A stretch of DNA of 38,097 bases from UBA2210 sp036825195 (GTDB lineage: Bacteria; Desulfobacterota; Syntrophia; Syntrophales; UBA2210), in the NCBI GenBank assembly GCA_036825195.1, contig DAISYQ010000033.1, positions 1 through 38,097 of the forward strand. The letters are read 5' to 3'. Position 1 is the stretch's first letter, and each line of letters opens with the position of its first letter. The position numbers and the translations under genes are program-made. The notes under the pieces are model-generated. The model saw only the letters and a program-made list of their open reading frames with translations, had not been told where the DNA came from and made no database searches. Positions 32,649-38,097 of this stretch are shown one piece after another.

Positions 32649-32720
32649 AATGCCGAACAATTGCACTAAGACGGATTGCAATTCCGTTGCGCTCCATTGC
32701 AACCGCTTATGCATGGCATT
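32649..32720. repeat. attC-like imperfect hairpin (integron-type recombination site remnant)
   Basis: The element folds as AATGCC/GGCATT (32649-32654, 32715-32720), an unpaired spacer, GCA/TGC, TAAG/CTTA, CGG/CCG and TTGCAAT/ATTGCAA, with a 13-base loop. Three single bases bulge out, C66, A71 and A75 (within 326xx), all on the left arm. One-sided extrahelical bases plus an unpaired central spacer are the architecture of integron attC sites. GCCGAAC at the left fits the R'' core at six of seven positions, but the right core GTTRRRY is lost (GCATGGC). It lies just after a gene stop, where cassettes carry attC. I infer a decayed or divergent site; a non-integron palindrome is possible. Confidence 0.45.
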
Positions 32721-32759
32721 AATGATTGCTGAGAGAAATCTGTTTCTTATTTTTCTCCC

Positions 32760-33104
32760 TTAGATGGAAACGACCGCGCTTCCAGCTTTCTCAAGTTTGC
32801 TAATCCACATATCCTTGAGGATATTCAATTCTTTAATAGGATCTGCATTTGATTTTTCATCAAAATCAAGTTCATCCAAAACCTCAAACTCAAATGATGA
32901 TTCTCCAAACGCTTTCCATTCATTAAGCAACTCTGAGTTTCTATGGCTTCCAAATATCAGTTCTGCTTTGTGCCTATTAATCTTGGCTTGTAACTCCAGA
33001 CTGAAACCGACGTATGATTTACCATTTTGCGTATTTCTTATTCTATATATCCCCATGGGGCGGTTGGACTGCTTGTAATTTTTCTTTGCTTCTGATCTAT
33101 CCAT
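32760..33104 (-). CDS. GIY-YIG nuclease-family protein
   Basis: This 114-residue protein contains the GIY-YIG signature GIYRIRNTQNGKSYVG at about residues 18-33, followed by the family's helix with the arginine-equivalent region (INRHKAELIFGSHRNSELLNEWKAFG) and a glutamate in FEFEVLDEL. Small stand-alone proteins of this kind are common on mobile elements and in phage-derived regions; most are uncharacterised. The start follows AAGGGAAA. It is transcribed toward the attC-like element and is isolated on both sides. Its AT-rich setting suggests acquired DNA. Confidence 0.82.
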   Translation of the reverse strand: MDRSEAKKNYKQSNRPMGIYRIRNTQNGKSYVGFSLELQAKINRHKAELIFGSHRNSELLNEWKAFGESSFEFEVLDELDFDEKSNADPIKELNILKDMWISKLEKAGSAVVSI

Positions 33105-33516
33105 GCTGTTTCCCTTTTATGACTTCTAATAGTATATTTAGTGATTATTCCCCGGACTTTCGTGCAATCCTAATTCAATTAGTGAAAAATGAAAAGAGGA
33201 AGTTTCATCATCACATCAAGCACAATTGAACTTCGACCAGTTAGCATTCCGTGATAATAAAGACTAAAAACCAAAGAGCATAACAAGTACTGCTCGAAAT
33301 GGAGCAATACTTTAAAAATTGCTGAACACTCACTATCAGGAAGCAAGCCTTAGCCTGGATGATCGGGAAACACGCTGTCAGGTAGTAGCACCCTTTCCCT
33401 ACTAAACCTTAAAATTATTTCAGTAATCTGCTACAAGCAGGCCAATTCAAGTTTTGTTTGTTACAGGAGGAAATAGACAATCAACTACATCTATTTTATC
33501 CTTTTTTACCAGTTAA
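33105..33516. other. AT-rich intergenic region with two hairpins
   Basis: No gene is supported here. Two hairpins stand out. AAGTACTGCTC (33285-33295) pairs with GAGCAATACTT (33302-33312) with one C-A mismatch and a 6-base loop, followed by TAAAAATT. TAGTAG (33383-33388) pairs with CTACTA (33399-33404). They may be terminators or decayed recombination sites; neither has attC cores. Confidence 0.45.
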
Positions 33517-34113
33517 TTATTTAAGCAGCTTCCGCATCGAATAATTATAGAACCCAATATGCCAAATGATCAGTAGCAGAATAATCGTCTCGCTAGATAT
33601 AGGCAACCCCCTGTAATCGAATATGTATTCCTTTTGAATATTCTCTGTACGTTGTTTTTGTTTATCACTTTCTAGCAGACTGAAACCCATACCCAATGAA
33701 ACCATTCCCGTTTTACCATCAACGGCTTTATCAGGTGGAACTCTGTAAACAGAAACCTGAAAACAGGACAGAGAAAAGAGAAAAATCAAAATGGCAAGCG
33801 ATGTCAAAAAGGTTGCCTTTGTTGCTTTTCCCGTCAAGAGGGCTTCGCGCTCATCACGTTCTCGCATGAAGGTTATCTTGGCGATGACTTGGTCTCGAAG
33901 CTGCCCGGAAACCATCAACCTCACACTTAGGTAAAGGGCCAACGTCATCCATACTGTTATGATGAGTCCAGCAAAGTTGTTCAGGAGCCTTGCGTAATCA
34001 GCGTCACGGTCAACTATACCCTCACTATAGCAATATGCGAATACAGCAAGAACAACAAACAAAGGAAGTCCATACAAGAATATCTTCAATAGGGTTGAGT
34101 CAAACTTTTTCAC
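33517..34113 (-). CDS. Membrane protein paired with an Xre-type regulator
   Basis: This 198-residue protein has about four hydrophobic segments (near residues 9-27, 44-67, 102-121 and 173-190). A charged cytoplasmic segment, MRERDEREALLTGKATKATF, resembles the ERDER-type motif of DUF2178-like membrane proteins that commonly accompany small helix-turn-helix regulators. It overlaps the regulator gene by 4 bases (ATGA), so the two are one transcription unit. Function unknown. The regulator may respond to a state of this membrane protein. Confidence 0.7.
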   Translation of the reverse strand: MKKFDSTLLKIFLYGLPLFVVLAVFAYCYSEGIVDRDADYARLLNNFAGLIITVWMTLALYLSVRLMVSGQLRDQVIAKITFMRERDEREALLTGKATKATFLTSLAILIFLFSLSCFQVSVYRVPPDKAVDGKTGMVSLGMGFSLLESDKQKQRTENIQKEYIFDYRGLPISSETIILLLIIWHIGFYNYSMRKLLK

Positions 34114-34340
34114 GATACATCCTCCTCAATATAAAAAATATTGTTTATATCTGTCTTGAAGTAACGGGCAATTCGAAATGCCAATTCAAGAGAAGGGTTA
34201 TAGCCTCCTCCTTCGATGGCAATAATGGTGGCCCGTGTTACATCTACTTCTTTCGCAAGTTGTTCTTGCGTCATTCTTCGTTCCGCACGGAAGACATGAA
34301 GCCGATTAACTATCTTAAGATGTGGGGCTGTTTTTGGCAT
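34110..34340 (-). CDS. Small Xre-family helix-turn-helix regulator
   Basis: This 76-residue DNA-binding protein is essentially one helix-turn-helix domain: RLHVFRAERRMTQEQLAKEVDVTRATIIAIEGGGYNPSLELAFRIARYF, ending in DINNIFYIEED. The pattern matches compact Xre-type regulators that often control a neighbouring membrane-protein gene. It probably represses its own operon through the inverted repeat at 34371-34400. A TAGGAAAC ribosome binding site precedes the ATG. It overlaps the membrane-protein gene downstream. Confidence 0.9.
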   Translation of the reverse strand: MPKTAPHLKIVNRLHVFRAERRMTQEQLAKEVDVTRATIIAIEGGGYNPSLELAFRIARYFKTDINNIFYIEEDVS

Positions 34341-34368
34341 GTTTCCTACCCAATGTTTTTGATAGTTC

Positions 34369-34400
34369 TGTATACTTTATTAAACATATTGTCAAGTATA
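34369..34400 (-). promoter_or_regulatory. Promoter and operator of the Xre/membrane-protein operon
   Basis: On the minus strand TTGACA (34395-34390) and TATACA (34374-34369) are 15 bases apart. A perfect inverted repeat, TATACTT (34371-34377) and AAGTATA (34394-34400) with a 16-base spacer, overlaps both hexamers. This is a good candidate for autorepression by the adjacent regulator. The remaining 245 bases up to 34645 show nothing I can assign. Confidence 0.5.
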
Positions 34401-34645
34401 TTTTACTTTCCTAATTTTGTGATAAGGAACATCAACGCAGAAGATCAAGGCAACCGTGTAAATTATCGTGAGGGTAAAATACTATTTCGGAATTTCCGAT
34501 TGTAATTTTCAGTGAGTTGGATTCTTGGAAAAAACAATTGTGATGGGAAGAAAGATTCATCTGCCGCAGACGATTTAGATTGTTTTGATTATTGCTGGAA
34601 TCGAGAGACGGGAAAAAGCACATTAGGGATCAGTAACCGTCTGAT

Positions 34646-35884
34646 TTAGCGGTTGGGATTGTTCATCTTCCCCGGATCACTCTCTCTATTTTGACCTGTT
34701 TCTATGATTTCGGGGGTAATGCCAAGTGCCTTTGCGCGTTTTTCCCATTGTTGTCGTGCCAGAACTCGCATATCTTCGACATCGTCCATTTCATCCTGAA
34801 TTTCCATACCCAACAATGTCTCCAGCACATCTTCGAGCGTTACTAGTCCTGACGTTCCTCCATACTCGCCAACGACAATAGCAATCTGCTGACGATGATC
34901 GAGAAGAAACTCCAACAGCATTGACAACGGCATCGACTCCGGAACAAAAGAGATGTCTCGTTTCAGTGCATCGAGCTTCACATCACCCTGGCCTTGAGAC
35001 GCAGACATCAGAATTTTATCTTTGAGAACAACGCCTGTGATGTCGTCAATATCCGTCTCGTATATCGGCACGCGTGAGAATGGCTTTTCATCGGCCATCT
35101 TCAAGGCTTCCGCAACCGTCATATCATGAGGCAACGCGTACATGACGACGCGCGGCGTCATGATATCTGTTACTTGCAGCGAGCCGAAATGAAATAGATT
35201 GTGAATGAAGCGCGACTCATGTTCCTCGATCTGCCCGGTCTGCTCGCCCACATCCGCCATGGCGATAAACTCATCACGGCTGAAAACGTGTTCAACTTTC
35301 CCGCGGGCAATCAGTCGTGTCAGTCCTTCAGCAACCCACACCAGCGGATAAAGGGATATAATCAGACCACGTACAAAAAATGCCGTCACACCTGCGAACC
35401 TTCTCCAGTAGACCGCCCCCATCGTTTTCGGTATAATTTCAGAAAAAAATAAGATCAGTAACGTCATTATGGCGGAGAATAAACCAATCCATACACTTCC
35501 AAAGACCACTGCAGCTTTTGCACCAGCTACAATTGCTCCTACCGTGTGTGCGATTGTGTTCAGAGTCAAGATCGCTGCGAGTGATTGATCTATCCGGTCA
35601 TATCTCAACCGTTTTAACAGCATCGCACGCCTGGGATGTTTCTCTCGCAGACTCTCTATGAATGATGGTGTAATGCTTAAAAGAACGGCCTCTGCCACGG
35701 AACAGGCGAATGAAAATACCAGTGCCAATAAAACAAACGTGATCAAGAGCACCACATCTGTCTTCGTCCCTTTAATAATTGTTAAGCTGTTACTATCGGC
35801 GCTACCGGCAACAGTCGCACTGGCAACAATCAATAAGAAGATAAGTGCTGATATCCTATATAAAGTGTGATTTGACGATTTCAT
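34646..35884 (-). CDS. CNNM/CorC-family membrane protein with CBS domains
   Basis: This 412-residue protein has an N-terminal signal-like or anchor segment and a DUF21/CNNM transmembrane domain (about residues 45-200; FACSVAEAVLLSITPSFIESL, FFSEIIPKTMGAVYWRRFAG). A CBS-domain pair follows (about 235-360; VTDIMTPRVVMYALP, FSRVPIYETDIDDITGVV, GGTSGLVTLEDVLETLLG). The C-terminal CorC/HlyC transporter-associated domain found in many relatives is missing. CNNM/CorC proteins are implicated in magnesium or cobalt export, with the CBS pair binding nucleotides. The ribosome binding site is weak. It is a single gene, unrelated in sense to its neighbours. Confidence 0.88.
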   Translation of the reverse strand: MKSSNHTLYRISALIFLLIVASATVAGSADSNSLTIIKGTKTDVVLLITFVLLALVFSFACSVAEAVLLSITPSFIESLREKHPRRAMLLKRLRYDRIDQSLAAILTLNTIAHTVGAIVAGAKAAVVFGSVWIGLFSAIMTLLILFFSEIIPKTMGAVYWRRFAGVTAFFVRGLIISLYPLVWVAEGLTRLIARGKVEHVFSRDEFIAMADVGEQTGQIEEHESRFIHNLFHFGSLQVTDIMTPRVVMYALPHDMTVAEALKMADEKPFSRVPIYETDIDDITGVVLKDKILMSASQGQGDVKLDALKRDISFVPESMPLSMLLEFLLDHRQQIAIVVGEYGGTSGLVTLEDVLETLLGMEIQDEMDDVEDMRVLARQQWEKRAKALGITPEIIETGQNRESDPGKMNNPNR

Positions 35885-36456
35885 GGTAATTCAGATGTAG
35901 TATTGATGAATCGAGTTTTCAACGTTCTGTAATTTTATGATTGAAGCTGCGAAGGCATGTTACAAAGGCTCTTTTTAAGTTATCATCCTGCATTGTCACT
36001 ATCTATGAATGCGATGTTTAGTGAAAACACGCCTGCCTTATATAGATATAGCACAGATTCGGTCATGATTGAAAGCTTGTATCGATGAGCTGAGCAGAAC
36101 GTGCAATGTTTCAGGACGTATACTTTGGTCTGACAACGACCATTCGCCTTCTTACAAGCACTCACAGATAAAGATATGCTCCAACTGTCGAATCTCCTGG
36201 AGTCACCTTCCATACCCGACCGTTTCGCAAGTAATCAAGATTGACAAAAAAATCCTACCTAAATGCCTGTTCGTTTCGGTTAGACTTGACCTTTCATTCC
36301 AACCAGTGTAGTAATCTTGCGGGTGTTTTCACGCAATATCTTAGTAAAATAATGTTAAACAGGTTGTAAGACAGGCACTGGGTTCATACGCAATTTCCTG
36401 TCCAAGGGTTCACGGTTTTTATTCTGAAATAAAAATTATAAGGAGGAATAGGGTTT
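35885..36456. other. Intergenic region upstream of the acetate-type transporter
   Basis: No gene is supported; frames at 35983-36213 (-) and 36069-36311 (+) lack family resemblance. A candidate promoter TTGACC (36286-36291), 17 bases, TAGTAAT (36309-36315) points at the transporter gene. Between them lies a leader hairpin with GACAGG (36370-36375) and CCTGTC (36397-36402). Confidence 0.4.
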
Positions 36457-37041
36457 ATGGGGAAAGAATTGGTAACGATACAGGATACAACGGCTAATCC
36501 GGCGCCTCTGGGTCTCATGGCCTTCGGGATGACGACGGTGCTCCTGAATATTCACAACGCGGGTTTCTATCCTTTGGATTCGATGATACTTGCGATGGGA
36601 ATATTTTACGGAGGCATAGCACAGGTGATCGCGGGCATCATGGAGTGGAAGAAGAACAACACTTTCGGGACAACGGCATTTACCTCCTACGGCCTTTTCT
36701 GGCTCAGTCTGGTCTTTCTGCTGCTGATACCGAAATTTGGGTGGTGGAACGGCCCGACGAGCGGTGCGATGGCGACGTATCTTTTCATGTGGGGTCTCTT
36801 TACCTTCTTCATGTTTATCGGCACGCTGAGGGCAAACAGGGCCCTTCAGGTCGTGTTCCTCACACTGACAGTGCTCTTTTTCCTCCTGGCCTGGGGCGAC
36901 GCATCGGGCAGTACCACCATAAAGCATCTCGCAGGATACGAGGGGATCATATGCGGATTTTCGGCCATCTACGCCGCGATGGCACAGGTTTGGAACGAGA
37001 TGTACGGAAAAACGGTCCTACCCTTGGGTCCCGTACAGTAA
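36457..37041 (+). CDS. AceTr/SatP-family acetate-succinate transporter
   Basis: This 194-residue protein has six hydrophobic segments and the diagnostic N-terminal motif NPAPLGLMAFGMTT of the GPR1/FUN34/YaaH family, including bacterial SatP. The family moves acetate, succinate or related short acids across the cytoplasmic membrane. Length is typical of bacterial members. The start follows AAGGAGG with a somewhat long spacer. In a sulfate reducer it could take up acetate for oxidation or export it as an end product. A hairpin terminator lies 114 bases downstream. Confidence 0.92.
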   Translation: MGKELVTIQDTTANPAPLGLMAFGMTTVLLNIHNAGFYPLDSMILAMGIFYGGIAQVIAGIMEWKKNNTFGTTAFTSYGLFWLSLVFLLLIPKFGWWNGPTSGAMATYLFMWGLFTFFMFIGTLRANRALQVVFLTLTVLFFLLAWGDASGSTTIKHLAGYEGIICGFSAIYAAMAQVWNEMYGKTVLPLGPVQ

Positions 37042-37154
37042 ACAGTCTTGGTTTAATTATTGATCTGAACCACAAGGAAATTGCGTATAGCCGTACCATT
37101 ATCATGATCTTCACGATTCCCCGTAAAACCTCAGGAGGGGAACAGATCGTACGA

Positions 37155-37180
37155 GAAACCCCGCTCAAAGGCGGGGTTTC
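37155..37180 (+). terminator. Perfect hairpin after the transporter gene
   Basis: GAAACCCCGC (37155-37164) and GCGGGGTTTC (37171-37180) form a 10-base perfect stem with the loop TCAAAG. It is followed by CTGCTTGTTG, a weak T-tract. It is probably the transporter terminator. Similar hairpins also mark ends of IS200/IS605-type elements, but no transposase is nearby. Confidence 0.6.
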
Positions 37181-37285
37181 CTGCTTGTTGAAATCCTACT
37201 TTCTGGTATTATCATTCTCATGCATGCAATAGATGCCATTTCAGAGAGTCATCAGTTGATTCGATTTGAACAGATTGCACGCCTC

Positions 37286-38097
37286 ATGTCAGTAAGTGTG
37301 CGCGCGATCTATCACCTCGCCTGTATTCTGTGCATATGGATCATTCTGACACCGTCCGCTTCCCTTTCAGCTGAAACAACAACCGGAAATGAATCACTCG
37401 ACACAAAGATCGGCCAGATGATCATGATCGGATTCAGGGGACTTTCAGTCGACGAGACAAGTCCCGTAATAGTCGATATACAAAAGCGTCACATAGGCGG
37501 TGTCATCCTCTTCGACTACGATGTCCCCTCTAAATCCCCCGTCAGAAACATCGAATCGCCCCCCCAAGTCAAATCACTGGTAAAGGCACTGCAGGAGGCA
37601 TCTACCCTCCCCCTCTTTATCGCCATCGATCAGGAGGGAGGAAGGGTAAGCAGACTCAAAGAAAAGTTCGGCTTTGCGCCCACGGTCTCCGAACAATATC
37701 TCGGAAGTATCAATGACTGTGACGTCACGAGACAACACTCAGAGACAACGGCCCGAACCCTCGCCGACCTCGGTATAAACGTGAACTTCGCTCCCGTTGT
37801 CGATCTCGACCGCAATCCCGGCAATCCCGTGATCGGGAAACTGGAGAGGAGCTTCTCCTCCGATCCGAATACCGTGGTGAAGCACTCGATCATCTGTATC
37901 GAAATGTTGCACAAACACGGCATACTCTCTGCGATCAAACACTTTCCCGGCCATGGAAGCTCTTCCGCTGATTCCCACAAGGGATTCGTGGATGTGACCG
38001 AAAGCTGGTCGGCAGACGAACTTAAGCCCTTCGACGCGATCATTCAATCAGGGATCTGCGACATGGTCATGACGGCACACATCTTCAACGCCAGGCT
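37286..38097 (+). CDS. NagZ-type glycoside hydrolase family 3 protein, partial
   Basis: The first 270 codons of a family 3 hydrolase run off the right edge. The N-terminus is a signal peptide or anchor (AIYHLACILCIWIILTPSASLSA). The TIM-barrel follows with GQMIMIGFRG, GGVILFDYD, IAIDQEGGRVSRL, VNFAPVVDLDRNPGNPVIG and the NagZ signature KHFPGHGSSSADSH, which carries the acid/base His. Known relatives are beta-N-acetylglucosaminidases that trim peptidoglycan fragments or chitin oligomers; an exported form fits cell-wall or polysaccharide work. The nucleophile aspartate lies beyond the window. An upstream ATG at 37220 would add 22 residues; I prefer 37286 because the signal peptide then starts properly, though neither has a strong ribosome binding site. 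Confidence 0.88.
   Translation, partial: MSVSVRAIYHLACILCIWIILTPSASLSAETTTGNESLDTKIGQMIMIGFRGLSVDETSPVIVDIQKRHIGGVILFDYDVPSKSPVRNIESPPQVKSLVKALQEASTLPLFIAIDQEGGRVSRLKEKFGFAPTVSEQYLGSINDCDVTRQHSETTARTLADLGINVNFAPVVDLDRNPGNPVIGKLERSFSSDPNTVVKHSIICIEMLHKHGILSAIKHFPGHGSSSADSHKGFVDVTESWSADELKPFDAIIQSGICDMVMTAHIFNAR

Noticed and set aside
33285..33312. A second attC-like site that would close a GIY-YIG cassette
   Set aside because: The stem has TAACAAG nearby, but there is no matching right core, no one-sided bulges and no unpaired spacer.
36069..36311. An 80-codon plus-strand frame upstream of the transporter
   Set aside because: No ribosome binding site, cysteine-rich random-looking sequence, and it overlaps the better-supported promoter region.
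36373..36395. A possible sigma-54 promoter (GGCAC...CGCA) before the transporter
   Set aside because: The GG and GC dinucleotides are not 12 bases apart as sigma-54 requires.
37155..37180. An IS200/IS605-type end
   Set aside because: The hairpin resembles those ends, but no transposase, partner end or target motif is visible; a terminator after the transporter gene is simpler.
1..38097. A defence system, prophage, CRISPR array or tRNA-linked island
   Set aside because: No cas, restriction, toxin-antitoxin, phage structural or integrase gene, no spaced direct repeats and no tRNA fold were found; the only mobile-looking hints are the attC-like hairpin and the GIY-YIG gene.

Overview
The window comes from an anaerobic, dissimilatory sulfate- or sulfite-reducing bacterium, most likely a member of the Desulfobacterota (the former Deltaproteobacteria). 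The evidence is a nearly complete reductive-type dsr gene set (dsrA, dsrB, dsrC, dsrD, dsrN, dsrMKJOP). DsrD is present, and there is no sign of dsrEFH, which would mark a sulfur oxidiser. The species cannot be named from sequence alone. No tRNA, rRNA, CRISPR array or complete insertion sequence was seen.

Layout, left to right. (1) 1-3.3 kb: a gene-poor left edge, a SHOCT-domain lipoprotein on the minus strand, a small soluble protein of unknown function and a nitrilase-superfamily amidohydrolase. (2) 3.4-8.3 kb: a tight four-gene operon encoding an ABC-2 exporter of the GldA/GldF/GldG type plus a DUF4340-like membrane-anchored protein. (3) 8.5-13.5 kb: the sulfite reductase core. dsrA-dsrB-dsrN-dsrC lie on the minus strand, and dsrD is detached on the plus strand, facing dsrC across a shared bidirectional terminator. 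(4) 13.5-22.0 kb: a divergent plus-strand cluster of a ResB/CcsA cytochrome c maturation pair, an RsbRD_N-type protein, dsrMKJOP and a 108-residue protein of unknown function. (5) 22.2-23.2 kb: a 2[4Fe-4S] ferredoxin and a stand-alone PocR-type sensor domain. (6) 23.3-29.9 kb: a 1090-residue membrane/spermidine-synthase-like/TPR fusion, a sulfatase-maturating radical SAM enzyme, a Tat-exported Cys-type sulfatase and a small membrane protein. (7) 30.5-34.4 kb: a visibly AT-richer accessory stretch with a DedA-PAP2-LssY fusion, an integron attC-like hairpin, a GIY-YIG nuclease and an Xre-regulator/membrane-protein pair. (8) 34.6-38.1 kb: a CNNM/CBS membrane protein, an acetate/succinate-type transporter and the start of a NagZ-type glycoside hydrolase cut by the window edge.

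How the dsr genes work together, from established family knowledge: DsrAB reduces sulfite with a sirohaem cofactor that DsrN amidates. DsrD stimulates DsrAB. DsrC carries the sulfur as a trisulfide between its two C-terminal cysteines. The membrane complex DsrMKJOP reduces that trisulfide with quinol-pool electrons. ResB and CcsA plausibly attach haem to the trihaem cytochrome DsrJ.

The most interesting non-coding signals are a near-consensus minus-strand promoter with an overlapping inverted repeat upstream of dsrA, a nested stem-loop at the predicted 5' end of the dsrC transcript, a perfect hairpin between dsrK and dsrJ, and the attC-like element after the LssY gene. All promoters, operators and hairpins were found by eye and are untested.
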